From Pirellulaceae bacterium (GTDB lineage Bacteria; Planctomycetota; Planctomycetia; Pirellulales; Pirellulaceae), in assembly GCA_019636375.1 (NCBI GenBank), contig JAHBXS010000002.1, positions 1,131,511 to 1,195,510 of the forward strand: 64,000 nucleotides of DNA, in the 5' to 3' direction. Below are positions 7,835 to 16,010 of this stretch, piece by piece; the stretch's first letter is position 1, and every line of letters starts with the position of its first letter. The notes beneath the pieces were generated by a model that had not been told where the DNA came from, made no database searches, and saw only the letters and a list, made by a program, of their open reading frames with translations. The position numbers were made by a program, and so were the translations under genes.

Positions 7835-8992
7835 CTAGCCCAAATCTCGTTCTAAAATCTCGCGGATGCGGCGAGCGGTTTGGCCGTCCCCGTAGGGATT
7901 TTTGAGAGCCGCACGTCGCGAGTATTCTTCTGAATTCCCCAACAACTCCGCCACTTCGCGAATGATGACTTGCGGATTCGTACCGACCAAGCGGCAAGTC
8001 CCCGCGTCGACCCCTTCGGGCCGCTCGGTTGATTCTCGCATGACGAGCACCGGTTTGCCCAGACTGGGTGCTTCTTCTTGGACACCGCCGGAATCACTCA
8101 AGATGAAGAAACTCCGATTCATCAGCCACACAAAATCCAAATAGCCCACCGGCTCAATCAATTCGATTCCCGGATGACCGCGCAAGATTTCATCAACCGG
8201 TTTGCGAACATTGGGGTTCAAATGGACCGGATACAAAACACCAACATCGGAATACTTTTCGACGATTTCGAGCAGGGCCCGACAAATATTTTCGAACCCC
8301 TCCCCAAAAGATTCTCGGCGATGCCCCGTCACCAGAATAAATCGGCGCTCTGAATCTGCCGACAAAAAGGTCTCCGTAAACTGAGCGGAGATAGCGTTCC
8401 GCGCTGCAACGTCTTGGCCGATGACTCCTGATGATCCGAGGCGGTCGCGGATAAACAGCAAAGCGTCAATCACGGAGTTCCCCGTGACGTGGCAGTTCTC
8501 GGCGGGGATTTGTTCTTGGATCAAGTTGCGGCGACTGACCTCAGTGGGAGCAAACGCCCAGCGGCACAAGGGAGACGTCAAACGCCGATTCATCTCCTCC
8601 GGCCAAGGGCTCCGCATTTGATAGGTCCGCAAACCGGCCTCGACGTGGCCGATCGGAATGTCGGCAAACGCCGCCGCGAGACTTGCCGCAAACACCGTGG
8701 TCGTGTCTCCTTGAACGAGAATCGCCGCCGGTTGCAACTCCAGCAGACTTTGGTACACCGAGGTCAAAACGCGCGCGGTGAGATCGACCAACTGCTGCCC
8801 TGGTGCCATGAGTTTTAGATCGTGATCGGGGGTCAGCCCAAACGCTCCCAGGGCCTGCTCCAACATTTGTTGGTGCTGGCCCGTTGAGAGGAGTAGCGGC
8901 TGGAGGGTCTTGGATTTTTTCAATTCCAAATAGACCGGGGCCATTTTGATGGCCTCTGGACGGGTTCCAACAACGACGGCAACTTTTTTCAT
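7835..8992 (-). CDS. wecB: UDP-N-acetylglucosamine 2-epimerase (non-hydrolysing)
   Basis: 385 residues from ATG 8992 (MKKVAVVVGTRPEAIKMAP), close to the usual 370-380. The frame opens 25 codons further upstream, but that extension is not family-like. Family motifs in order: GTRPEAIKMAPV, VQGDTTTV, GHVEAGLRT, VTGHRRESFG, and SDSGGVQEEAPSLGKP near the C-terminus. The enzyme interconverts UDP-GlcNAc and UDP-ManNAc in the cytosol and feeds the dehydrogenase encoded 17 bases downstream. Only a weak A-rich ribosome binding site is seen. It is separated from gmd by 445 bases with a palindromic repeat, so it may have its own promoter. Confidence 0.93.
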   Translation of the reverse strand: MKKVAVVVGTRPEAIKMAPVYLELKKSKTLQPLLLSTGQHQQMLEQALGAFGLTPDHDLKLMAPGQQLVDLTARVLTSVYQSLLELQPAAILVQGDTTTVFAASLAAAFADIPIGHVEAGLRTYQMRSPWPEEMNRRLTSPLCRWAFAPTEVSRRNLIQEQIPAENCHVTGNSVIDALLFIRDRLGSSGVIGQDVAARNAISAQFTETFLSADSERRFILVTGHRRESFGEGFENICRALLEIVEKYSDVGVLYPVHLNPNVRKPVDEILRGHPGIELIEPVGYLDFVWLMNRSFFILSDSGGVQEEAPSLGKPVLVMRESTERPEGVDAGTCRLVGTNPQVIIREVAELLGNSEEYSRRAALKNPYGDGQTARRIREILERDLG

Positions 8993-9084
8993 GGGAACTT
9001 TTTCAAATGGAGAAACAACACGAGCACGAATGCCAACAACGAGGTTCAACGTAGCGGAATGCGTCAAGGGCTTGTTGATTTATG

Positions 9085-9162
9085 GTAGCGGAAGTCGTCA
9101 AGACTTTCGTTGCGTCAATTAGGGCTAAGAAAACGATCGAAAGTCTTGACGACTTCCGCTAC
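9085..9162. repeat. Palindromic intergenic repeat, copy 1
   Basis: Two perfect 25-base inverted arms (9085-9109 and 9138-9162; arm begins GTAGCGGAAGTCGTCAAGAC) enclose a 28-base loop. A second copy lies at 62711-62788. Outside one arm, at 9068-9084, there is a further 17 bases (GGGCTTGTTGATTTATG) that also match the flank of copy 2. There is no transposase inside. It fits a REP/MITE-like element, and the RNA could form a strong hairpin. Confidence 0.85.
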
Positions 9163-9369
9163 GACTGCTCCTCCGCTACCTTTCCCACAGTGACACAAGC
9201 TCGCCGCTTTGGCAAGAATCCCCCTTGTCGCACCCTCTCATCAAACTGAGACTCGTTCCGATTGTTCGGATTATGTCAAGAAACTTTCACGTGTGAGCAA
9301 TGGGGACCGAGGTCATGTTCACAAAAGAACTCTGTTCATTTTTTAAACCCGCCGACCCTTGCGATCTCA

Positions 9370-9385
9370 AATCCTGAAATCCTGT
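9370..9385 (-). repeat. Short copy of the GACAGGATT-type dispersed repeat
   Basis: On the minus strand this reads ACAGGATTTCAGGATT, the core of the repeat seen at 6490-6515 and inside the two longer repeats at 14428 and 15753. It lies between gmd and wecB. Confidence 0.45.
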
Positions 9386-9437
9386 AATAAAAATTACGAC
9401 CCCAAAGATTCATTTCTCGCAATCGCCAACATATTTC

Positions 9438-10451
9438 TCAGCACTGAGATTCGGTGGCGGCTTCTTGTTTGGCGAGTTCCAGGTCGTGGTCGACCATTAG
9501 TTGAGCGAGCTCGCGGCAGGTGACGCGGGGAGACCAACCGAGTACCGAACGAGCCTTCGAGGCGTCGCCAAGCAACAGATCAACTTCCGTCGGCCTGAAG
9601 TAGCGGGGGTCGATCTCGACATGCTTCTCCCAATCCAAATCGAGATACCCGAACGAATAATCCAAGAAGTCGCGGATGCGATAGGTCTCGCCAGTCGCCA
9701 ATACAAAATCGTCGGGCTCATGATGTTGCAGCATCATCCACATCCCTTCGACGTAATCTCTGGCGTAGCCCCAGTCGCGGCGTGCTTCGAGGTTTCCGAG
9801 ATATACTTTCTCTTGCAAACCGATCTTGATTCGAGTCGCGGCGCGAGTGATCTTCCGTGTCACGAATGTCTCGCCGCGTCGAGGCGATTCGTGGTTGTAC
9901 AAAATGCCGTTCACCGCGAAGAGATCGTAGGCTTGGCGATAGTTCACCGTTTGATAGAAGGCGTAAACCTTGGCGCAGGCGTACGGCGATTGGGGGCGAA
10001 AGGGAGTATTCTCGGTTTGGGGAGTCTCCAGCACATCACCATACATTTCGCTGCTGCTGGCTTGATAGACGCGAACCTCTTTGGATTTGTTCAGTTGCCG
10101 CGCGGCCTCGAGTACATTCAGAGCCCCCCCACCGACAACTTGCAAGGTATACACTGGGCTGTCAAACGAGACCCGCACGTGACTCTGCGCGCCCAAGTTG
10201 TAAATCTCATCGGGCTGCAAATCGAGGACGAGGTTGGTGATGTTTTGGCCATCGGTTAGATCGCCGTAATGCAAAAACAAGTTAGCGGTCGGGTCGTGGG
10301 GGTCGCGATAGACGTGATCGAGTCGAGCGGTATTAAAACTACTGCTGCGGCGAACGATTCCGTGAACCTCGTACCCTTTTTCCAAAAGGAACTCGGCCAA
10401 ATACGAACCATCCTGCCCCGTGATGCCTGTGATAAGTGCTCGCTTCGTCAT
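9438..10451 (-). CDS. gmd: GDP-mannose 4,6-dehydratase
   Basis: 337 residues, within the family range. NADP-binding Rossmann motif [15 protein letters not shown] at the N-terminus, followed by [13 protein letters not shown]. The catalytic triad is in place: Ser/Glu in SSSEMYG and the YACAK form of Yxxx[15 protein letters not shown] and [15 protein letters not shown] are family signatures. The enzyme converts GDP-D-mannose to GDP-4-keto-6-deoxy-D-mannose in the cytosol. It starts 7 bases after the stop of fcl, which uses its product, so the two form an operon for GDP-L-fucose. Confidence 0.96.
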   Translation of the reverse strand: MTKRALITGITGQDGSYLAEFLLEKGYEVHGIVRRSSSFNTARLDHVYRDPHDPTANLFLHYGDLTDGQNITNLVLDLQPDEIYNLGAQSHVRVSFDSPVYTLQVVGGGALNVLEAARQLNKSKEVRVYQASSSEMYGDVLETPQTENTPFRPQSPYACAKVYAFYQTVNYRQAYDLFAVNGILYNHESPRRGETFVTRKITRAATRIKIGLQEKVYLGNLEARRDWGYARDYVEGMWMMLQHHEPDDFVLATGETYRIRDFLDYSFGYLDLDWEKHVEIDPRYFRPTEVDLLLGDASKARSVLGWSPRVTCRELAQLMVDHDLELAKQEAATESQC

Positions 10452-10458
10452 GCCGCTT

Positions 10459-11424
10459 TTATACCTCGCGTAGTTTGTTCTCAGCTCGTTCAGAAAAATA
10501 GTCTTGGTAGGTCATCCGCAACCCTTCCTCCAGCGTGATGGTCGGTTGCCAACCCGTCGCCAAAATGCGGGAAATATCGGTTCTTTTGACCGGCGTGCCA
10601 TCCGGCTTCGATTTATCATAAACGATTTTCCCGGTATAACCAACAGTGCTGGCTATCGTCTCGGCTAGATTCGCGATCGTCACATCGCGGCCCGTTCCGA
10701 CATTCACCCAATCGGGCGGATTTTCCAACTGCAACAAGTGCCAAACGCCTGCCGCCAAATCGTCGACGTGCAAGAACTCACGCCTCGGAGTCCCGCTCCC
10801 CCAAATCACCACTTCCTCTGCCCCTGAAATACGGGCCTCATCGAAACGGTGAATCAGGGCCGGCAACACATGGGCGTTTTCCGGATGGTAATTGTCTCCC
10901 GGCCCGTAAAGATTGGTTGGCATCGCCGAATGAAACAGCCTGCCGTGTTGACGACGATAGGCGGAGCACAGTTTTAGTCCCGCAATCTTGGCAATCGCAT
11001 AGGCTTCGTTGGTCGCCTCAAGCGGTCCGCTAAGTAAAGCCTCCTCGCGCAGCGGCTGTGGAGCCTCACGAGGATAAATACAGGTGCTCCCCAAGAACAA
11101 CAGTCGCTCCGTTTGATGACGAAAGGCCGCATGGATCACGTTCGCCGCGATCATCAAGTTGTCGTACAGGAAGTCCGCAGGATAAGTATTGTTGGCGTGA
11201 ATCCCACCAACCCGCGCTGCGGCGACCACCACGACCTGCGGCCGTTCACTCGCAAAAAATTGTTCGACGGCGGATTGGCAAGTCAAATCCAACTCGCGGC
11301 GATTGCGAAGAACTAAGTTCGAGCATCCGTGCTGAGAGCAAGCTCGCACAATCGCTTGGCCCACCATTCCTTGATGGCCCGCGATAAAAATTTTTGCATT
11401 TTGCAGTGCAAGATTGTTTGTCAT
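10459..11424 (-). CDS. fcl: GDP-L-fucose synthase (epimerase/reductase)
   Basis: 321 residues; ATG at 11424 has GGAG 6 bases upstream. N-terminal NADPH fold [16 protein letters not shown]; catalytic Ser in FLGSTCIYP and the YAIAK Tyr-Lys pair; the conserved [22 protein letters not shown] region follows. It epimerises and reduces GDP-4-keto-6-deoxymannose to GDP-L-fucose. It lies between the NusG-like gene (8 bases upstream) and gmd (7 bases downstream) in a tight operon. Gene order fcl-gmd is the reverse of the biochemical order. Confidence 0.95.
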   Translation of the reverse strand: MTNNLALQNAKIFIAGHQGMVGQAIVRACSQHGCSNLVLRNRRELDLTCQSAVEQFFASERPQVVVVAAARVGGIHANNTYPADFLYDNLMIAANVIHAAFRHQTERLLFLGSTCIYPREAPQPLREEALLSGPLEATNEAYAIAKIAGLKLCSAYRRQHGRLFHSAMPTNLYGPGDNYHPENAHVLPALIHRFDEARISGAEEVVIWGSGTPRREFLHVDDLAAGVWHLLQLENPPDWVNVGTGRDVTIANLAETIASTVGYTGKIVYDKSKPDGTPVKRTDISRILATGWQPTITLEEGLRMTYQDYFSERAENKLREV

Positions 11425-11432
11425 CTTTTCTC

Positions 11433-11993
11433 CTAGAGGGGTTCTAATAAACCTTCGTCAATTTGCATCGAAACCCCTTGTTCGAGGTAACGAATCGTTA
11501 ACAGCAACCGGGTCTTCCCCTCGCGCCGCACCACGGTCCCTTCGTAGCCACGAAACGGACCCGTCCGAACCCGTACGGGCTGGCCGGGAACCAACCGCGC
11601 TTCGGGGGTTAGCGGCACTCCCTCGCGAATGGCCAAGTAGACTTGCCGCAAATCGTGAGCAAGCCCCGCTGGGTCGCCGACCTCCTCCGCTCGCGAAACG
11701 CAGTTGGTCGCGAGGGCTCGTTGCCGATCTTCGGCGGTGCCAAACAAAAAGACATAGTTCGGAAACAACGGCACCGTCGACACTCGCACCCTCCCCTGCG
11801 GAGAGCGGGAACGTTTGGAGATCGTCGGACCATAAAAACCAATCGACAACTTTTTCAATTTTCGCATCAACTGTTTTTCTTGCCGCGCCATCGTGTAAAG
11901 GCAGTACCAGCGTTCGCTCGCCGTTACGAAGTCAACTTCACGGTCCAGCAAGTCGCTGGGGTAAAGGTCGTCTTCGGGTTTTAAAATCGGCAT
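11433..11993 (-). CDS. NusG/RfaH-like transcription antiterminator
   Basis: 186 residues, ATG at 11993 with AAGGA upstream. Residues about 25-85 form the NGN domain ([29 protein letters not shown]), which binds the RNA polymerase clamp. The KOW motif follows near the C-terminus ([22 protein letters not shown]). It is longer at the N-terminus than NusG and lacks the usual neighbours of housekeeping nusG (secE, rplK), so it is a specialised paralogue. Such proteins (RfaH, LoaP, UpxY) act on long polysaccharide operons; its place directly before fcl-gmd suggests it helps polymerase read through this cluster. The target sequence was not identified. Confidence 0.88.
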   Translation of the reverse strand: MPILKPEDDLYPSDLLDREVDFVTASERWYCLYTMARQEKQLMRKLKKLSIGFYGPTISKRSRSPQGRVRVSTVPLFPNYVFLFGTAEDRQRALATNCVSRAEEVGDPAGLAHDLRQVYLAIREGVPLTPEARLVPGQPVRVRTGPFRGYEGTVVRREGKTRLLLTIRYLEQGVSMQIDEGLLEPL

Positions 11994-12023
11994 CTGGCGG
12001 TCCTTCTTCTCGACGAGATTCCC

Positions 12024-12956
12024 TTAAGAGGACGGTGGGGCGACCGCCGACTCGTTGGCAGCCTCGACAACCACCGTGTTGTCTGTGGGGTTGGCGTTGT
12101 CTGTGGGGGCTTTGTTTTCTGCGGCAGCGGCGTTTTCCTGCCAAGGGTTATGCCAATCGCGCCATTGGGAAAGATAAGTCGCATAGACCGGATAAGTCTC
12201 GACTCGTTCTTCGAGCCACTTCCGCGCGTGGGCCACGAGTTGGGCCTCGCGCTCGAGAGTGATCTGCCCTTGCATCACCGCCCCACGAAGGAACACAAAA
12301 TACGTGTCCAACACATCGCAGCGACAGTAGTCGTTGATCTCGCGGACTTCGCCGCGATGGTACATGTCTTGGACCATGTGCCCGGCCACGTCCATCTTGC
12401 CGGGCTTGCCCAATAAATTGGCGACGAGATTCAGTCCGCCATTGATCCGCGAGGCCCCGAAATTTGTCAACAGTTCCTGCAAGTCCAAATGAGCGTTTGT
12501 GTTGTAACGATTGCGGTACTGGTCCCAAGTCTTCAGTTGAGTGCTGAACCAATCCGGAACGCTGATCCCATACCGAAACGCCGCCAACTCGAGCAACGGC
12601 AAGTCAAACGTGCGGCCATTGAAGGAAATCAACGTCGGTTTGCCATACGCCGACCAACCTCGCCAAAAAATTTCGGTGATGCAATGCGGTCGATATTGCG
12701 GATCGTCAAGGGTCACGATATCTAAGAGGACAAAGTCTGCGTCGAGTTTGCCAATCGCAATTGAGATCGGAATCTGAAACGTGTAAGGGATAAATTCGCT
12801 CTCGTATTTTTCAAGCAACTCGCTGCGGTAACGGTTGATCGCATCGATTGCCGACAGACCCTGGCCGGGGTAGCGAATCTGGGAGATCAAATCCCCATCG
12901 GCAACGCTTTCGGCGTCGAACACCAGATAGCGGACTTTGTTGGAAGCGACTGTCAT
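12024..12956 (-). CDS. PolB-like 3'-5' exonuclease
   Basis: 310 residues from ATG 12956. The longer frame up to 13361 overlaps the divergent peptidase gene and has no domain. The DEDD nuclease motifs are visible: ExoI DAE in YLVFDAESVADG, ExoII in FNGRTFDLPLLELAAFRYG, and ExoIII in YCRCDVLDTYFVFLR. These match the family of predicted exonucleases related to the exonuclease domain of DNA polymerase B (DNA_pol_B_exo2). A low-complexity Ala/Asn/Thr tail of about 40 residues follows the domain. It would trim DNA or RNA 3' ends in the cytosol. The gene lies 30 bases upstream of the NusG-like gene and may share its transcript. Confidence 0.88.
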   Translation of the reverse strand: MTVASNKVRYLVFDAESVADGDLISQIRYPGQGLSAIDAINRYRSELLEKYESEFIPYTFQIPISIAIGKLDADFVLLDIVTLDDPQYRPHCITEIFWRGWSAYGKPTLISFNGRTFDLPLLELAAFRYGISVPDWFSTQLKTWDQYRNRYNTNAHLDLQELLTNFGASRINGGLNLVANLLGKPGKMDVAGHMVQDMYHRGEVREINDYCRCDVLDTYFVFLRGAVMQGQITLEREAQLVAHARKWLEERVETYPVYATYLSQWRDWHNPWQENAAAAENKAPTDNANPTDNTVVVEAANESAVAPPSS

Positions 12957-13118
12957 GCTGTGTTCCCAAATTGGTCGTGTATTCCCAGCTTCTTCGTGAA
13001 GAAACTCCCGCCCATTGTCGCAGACTCCGGCTTTTTTTTCGAGGGTCCCCAACCCCTTCTCAAGTCGATAAAATGGATAATCTTTCAGAATAAAAACCAT
13101 TTCAAATTTAAAATCACC

Positions 13119-14360
13119 ATGCTCAATTCCGAACGACTCCTCCAACGCTTTCTCCAATACGTCCATGTCGACACAACGGCCAACGCCGCCGCTGAAACGT
13201 ATCCCAGCAGCCCCGGCCAAATCGAGCTTGGCAAAATCGTTGTCGCTCAACTGCGAGAAATGGGGGCTGTGGACATCGAGCAAAGCGAGTTTGGGATCGT
13301 CATGGCCACGATCCCAGCCAACGGAATCCCAGACGCGCCCGTTGTCGCCTTCAACGCCCACTTCGACACCTCACCAGAGACCTCCGGAAAAAACGTCCGC
13401 CCCCAAGTCATTCGTCATTTCGACGGACGCGACATCGTGCTTGCAGGTGACCCCACGAAAATCATCACGGCGGCGACTTGCTCTGAACTTCCCTCCGCCG
13501 CCGGACAAACGATCATCACCACCGACGGCACGACGCTCTTGGGGGGAGACGACAAGGCGGGGATGGCGATCATGATGGAACTGGCCAACGTGCTCCTGGA
13601 ATCAAAGCCGTTTGAGCATGGCCCCGTCCGTTTGCTGTTCACATGCGACGAAGAAATCGGGTTGGGGGTCAAGCATGTTGACTTGGAAAAACTCGCCTCG
13701 CATGTCTGCTACACGTTCGACGGTGGTGGGATCGACATGGTGGACAACGAAACGTTCTCAGCCGACTTGGCCGTTGTGACGTTTTCAGGGGTCAACATTC
13801 ATCCGTCGATCGGCAAAGGCAAAATGATCAACGCGATTCGCGGCCAGGCCGATTTTTTATCGCGGTTGCCCCGCGAGCTGTCTCCTGAACAGACTGAAGG
13901 CCGCGACGGGTTCTTGCATCCTTATCAACTGGAGGGGGGTGTCGCTCACAGTTCGGTTCAGATTCTCTTGAGGGATTTCGAAACCGCGCGGCTGAGCGAC
14001 TACGCGCAACTCCTCGAACAGACCGCGCGAGAAACCGAACAAGCCTTCCCAGGTCTCAAGGTTGAAGTTGCGATTCACAAGCAGTATCGCAACATGGCCG
14101 AATGGCTCGAACGCGAACCACGCGCCGTGAAGTTTGCCGTCGAGGCTCACGAGCGGTTAGGGCGCCGCGCCAATCTGTCGATCATTCGCGGCGGCACCGA
14201 CGGCAGTCAATTGACGGAGAAGGGACTCCCGACACCGAACCTTTCGTCCGGTCAACACAACATCCACTCTCCGCTCGAATGGGCCTCGCTGGACGAAATG
14301 CAATCCGCCTGCGAAGTCGGCCTGGAAATCATCCGCCTATGGGCCACGGCGAAAAGATAA
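13119..14360 (+). CDS. pepT: Tripeptide aminopeptidase (peptidase T)
   Basis: 413 residues from ATG 13119, close to the 408 of the E. coli enzyme. The frame is open back to 12960 but the extension is not family-like and crosses the divergent start. M20 metallopeptidase residues are visible: His81 and Asp83 in NAHFDTS, Asp144 in GGDDKAG, the Glu pair in TCDEEIGLG (about 178-179), and the distal His in SGQHNIHSP. The GGTDGSQLTEKGLPTPNL stretch is typical of PepT. It removes N-terminal residues from tripeptides with two zinc ions in the cytosol. It is transcribed divergently from the exonuclease gene, with about 160 bases between them for promoters. Confidence 0.93.
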   Translation: MLNSERLLQRFLQYVHVDTTANAAAETYPSSPGQIELGKIVVAQLREMGAVDIEQSEFGIVMATIPANGIPDAPVVAFNAHFDTSPETSGKNVRPQVIRHFDGRDIVLAGDPTKIITAATCSELPSAAGQTIITTDGTTLLGGDDKAGMAIMMELANVLLESKPFEHGPVRLLFTCDEEIGLGVKHVDLEKLASHVCYTFDGGGIDMVDNETFSADLAVVTFSGVNIHPSIGKGKMINAIRGQADFLSRLPRELSPEQTEGRDGFLHPYQLEGGVAHSSVQILLRDFETARLSDYAQLLEQTARETEQAFPGLKVEVAIHKQYRNMAEWLEREPRAVKFAVEAHERLGRRANLSIIRGGTDGSQLTEKGLPTPNLSSGQHNIHSPLEWASLDEMQSACEVGLEIIRLWATAKR

Positions 14361-14734
14361 AATTAGTTCGTATTTGAGCAAGGGAGACGGAAGGCTTTGC
14401 ACTCCCGCAGAAAAATAGGACGGGTGGAACGAGGTGGGTGGAAAAGCGGAGCCACGGATTGAACACGGATTGAACACGGATTTGGTGTGAGCGACGGGGA
14501 TTTGATAAACGACGTTTATTTTCAATCCGTGTTTCATCGGTGTTTCATCCGTGTTTCATCCGTGGCTAATTTGAAACCGTGGCGATTTGGAAACCGCGTC
14601 TTCAATCAGAAATCGAATCAGAAGGCTCCCGCTTGAGTCGATGAGTGCGGGAATTTTTTTGACAGGATTTCAGGATTTACAGGATTGGGAGAAGACGGCA
14701 AGGTGACAGTCATCATTAAAAACAGCCTGGAAAA
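14361..14734. other. Intergenic region between pepT and the toxin-antitoxin pair
   Basis: 374 bases, almost filled by one copy of a long direct repeat (14428-14698). pepT and the GNAT gene converge on it. No gene is seen. Within the repeat the ACACGGATT/AATCCGTGT sequences are inverted around 14450-14570 and could form a hairpin at the ends of both transcripts. Confidence 0.5.
14428..14698 (+). repeat. Long intergenic direct repeat, copy A
   Basis: About 270 bases that match 15753-15988 in the same orientation. Shared landmarks in order: AGGTGGGTGGAAAAGCG, CCACGGATTGA, ACACGGATTTGGTGTGAG, TTTTCAATCCGTGTTTCATC, CCGTGGCTAATTTGAAACCG, TCAGAAATCGAA, and GACAGGATTTCAGGATTTA. Copy A is longer because the ACACGGATTGA and TGTTTCATC units are tandemly duplicated. 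ACACGGATT near the left and AATCCGTGT near the middle are inverted. There is no transposase. The two copies bracket a toxin-antitoxin pair. Confidence 0.85.
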
Positions 14735-15247
14735 TCAATCGCGAGGGACTGAGCCTAGCGGCAAAATCATGAGTTGGGGTTCAGGGCGTTCTGCCAGTGT
14801 TCCGGAAATTGCTTCAAACGTCTCAAAACCGAATTTTTTATAGAATTCGATTGCCGCGGGTTTGGCGTCGACCACAACCGCGACACACCCCGTGCGATCA
14901 GCCATCTCGTGTGCGATTTGAAAGACCGCTTTCAATAGTTGTTTTCCAAGTCCCATCCCTTGAGCGATTTCAGCGACGGCTAATCGAGCAAGTCGCAAAG
15001 CGGGCAACGGATAGTTTGGCAATTTTTTCTTGATTGACTTGGGGAGTGCTTCGATGGAGATCGAAGTCGCACTTACCGTCGCGAATCCAAGAATATCGTT
15101 GTCCTTGACAGCAACATAAGTTGTCCCAATGTGCAAACGGAATTGGTTCTGGCCTGCAAATTTGTGAAAGAACCGGTCGAGTTCGACGTCACCGCTTCGG
15201 AAATTTTCGCGATGGTCTTCGGCTCGCAATGGGCGAATCTCAATCAT
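14735..15247 (-). CDS. GNAT acetyltransferase, TacT-like toxin candidate
   Basis: 170 residues from ATG 15247, which lies 8 bases inside the end of the upstream antitoxin gene. The longer frame to 15292 would overlap that gene more. GNAT features: the acetyl-CoA loop in LARLAVAEIAQGMGLGKQLL (Q-G-x-G-x-G-K), then VDAKPAAIEFYKKFGFE with the Tyr used in catalysis. The opening IRPLRAEDHRENFRSGDVELDRFF closely follows TacT/AtaT-type toxins, which acetylate aminoacyl-tRNA and stop translation. That activity is inferred from the family and from the ribbon-helix-helix partner. The pair lies between two long direct repeats, which suggests it moves as a unit. Confidence 0.88.
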   Translation of the reverse strand: MIEIRPLRAEDHRENFRSGDVELDRFFHKFAGQNQFRLHIGTTYVAVKDNDILGFATVSATSISIEALPKSIKKKLPNYPLPALRLARLAVAEIAQGMGLGKQLLKAVFQIAHEMADRTGCVAVVVDAKPAAIEFYKKFGFETFEAISGTLAERPEPQLMILPLGSVPRD

Positions 15248-15506
15248 CAAAGAGTGCTCGCATCGCCTTGGTGGGAGGCTGCGGATTCTCAATTTTGGCG
15301 AGTATCTCTTTACCCGTCTCGCGAGAAACTTTAATGATCGGCGGAATGGTCAAATCTAATGGAATGGCATCCAGCGCGCTTAAATGGTGGAGAATCGCGG
15401 ATTCTATTAAATGGGATTTCTTGACGCCGTGCCGGTCGACAAACCGTTCTAGCAATTCACGTGTCTCGTCTGAAATGTGGGCCGATATTTGCCTCGTTGA
15501 ATTCAT
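15240..15506 (-). CDS. Ribbon-helix-helix antitoxin of a GNAT toxin-antitoxin pair
   Basis: 88 residues, ATG at 15506. Residues 1-45 form a ribbon-helix-helix DNA-binding fold (RQISAHISDETRELLERFV, then a helix HGVKKSHLIESAILHHL). The rest is a flexible Pro-rich tail (LTIPPIIKVSRETGKEILAKI), expected to wrap and block the toxin. The stop overlaps the toxin start by 8 bases, the usual antitoxin-first order. A 16-base perfect palindrome 27 bases upstream is a likely operator for autorepression. It resembles the DUF1778/TacA role, but the fold is closer to plain CopG/RHH proteins. Confidence 0.85.
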   Translation of the reverse strand: MNSTRQISAHISDETRELLERFVDRHGVKKSHLIESAILHHLSALDAIPLDLTIPPIIKVSRETGKEILAKIENPQPPTKAMRALFDD

Positions 15507-15532
15507 TGCATTTCTCGCTCGCTACGACCAAG

Positions 15533-15548
15533 TGTAGAAATTTCTACA
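15533..15548. promoter_or_regulatory. Palindromic operator upstream of the antitoxin gene
   Basis: TGTAGAAATTTCTACA is a perfect 16-base palindrome starting 27 bases before the antitoxin ATG. A further half site (TGTAGA) follows at 15553-15558 with about one helical turn of spacing. Ribbon-helix-helix antitoxins bind such short inverted repeats next to their own promoters, so autorepression of the pair is likely. The assignment rests on position and symmetry only. Confidence 0.6.
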
Positions 15549-15752
15549 TTTTTGTAGATTTTAGCCTGTCAGCACTTCAAAAGCAAGACTGCGCTGCGAG
15601 AATTCCGATGTGAGTCGGTTATGAACGTCTTTTCAGAACACTGCCGGTGTCCCAGAAGGCTACGTCCACAATCAAGATCGGGTTTCCTCGTCCCTTTCTG
15701 TCCAGCGTTATCAAGCCGGTAAAAAATTTGCGATAAAAAATCAGGCGGCTGT

Positions 15753-15988
15753 AACAAGGTGGGTGGAAAAGCGTAGCCACGGATTGAGCACGGATTTGGT
15801 GTGAGTGACGAGGGATAGGTAAACGACTTTTGTTTTCAATCCGTGTTTCATCCGTGGCTAATTTGAAACCGTGGCTATTTCGAGCCGAGTCTTCTATCAG
15901 AAATCGAACCAGCCGGCTCCCGTTTGAATCCTCGGCGACGGAAATTTTCTGACAGGATTTCAGGATTTATAGGATTAGGAGAGGACGG
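15753..15988 (+). repeat. Long intergenic direct repeat, copy B
   Basis: About 236 bases matching 14428-14698 in the same direction, ending in GACAGGATTTCAGGATTTA followed by an AGGATT-rich tail. It lacks the small internal duplications of copy A. The region between the two copies (about 1050 bases) contains only the toxin-antitoxin pair and its operator. Confidence 0.85.
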
Positions 15989-16010
15989 TCGAGGACATGG
16001 GCTGGGTGGA

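Larger units (their letters stand above)
8993..9437. other. Intergenic region between gmd stop and wecB start
   Basis: 445 bases. It contains a long palindromic repeat (9085-9162, listed separately) and, at 9370-9385, a short copy of the GACAGGATT-type repeat on the minus strand. An in-frame 5' extension of wecB up to 9067 is possible but unlikely. No other gene is seen. Confidence 0.5.
15507..16010. other. Intergenic region between antitoxin and CHAD gene
   Basis: 504 bases. It holds the antitoxin operator (15533-15548) near one end and the second long direct repeat (15753-15988) near the other. The stretch 15560-15750 has no feature I can support; a 62-codon open frame there has no ribosome binding site or recognisable domain. 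Confidence 0.5.

Noticed and set aside
9501..10259. 252-codon open frame on the plus strand
   Set aside because: Antisense of gmd, whose motifs are all conserved; the long open frame is a by-product of codon use.
11414..12262. 282-codon open frame on the plus strand
   Set aside because: Antisense of the NusG-like gene and the end of the exonuclease gene; Arg/Ser/Pro-rich without any domain.
12957..13361. 5' extension of the exonuclease gene
   Set aside because: It would run through the divergent pepT start region and has no family similarity; ATG 12956 gives the normal start just before the ExoI motif.
15569..15757. 62-codon open frame between the antitoxin and the second direct repeat
   Set aside because: No ribosome binding site, no domain, and it runs into the repeat.
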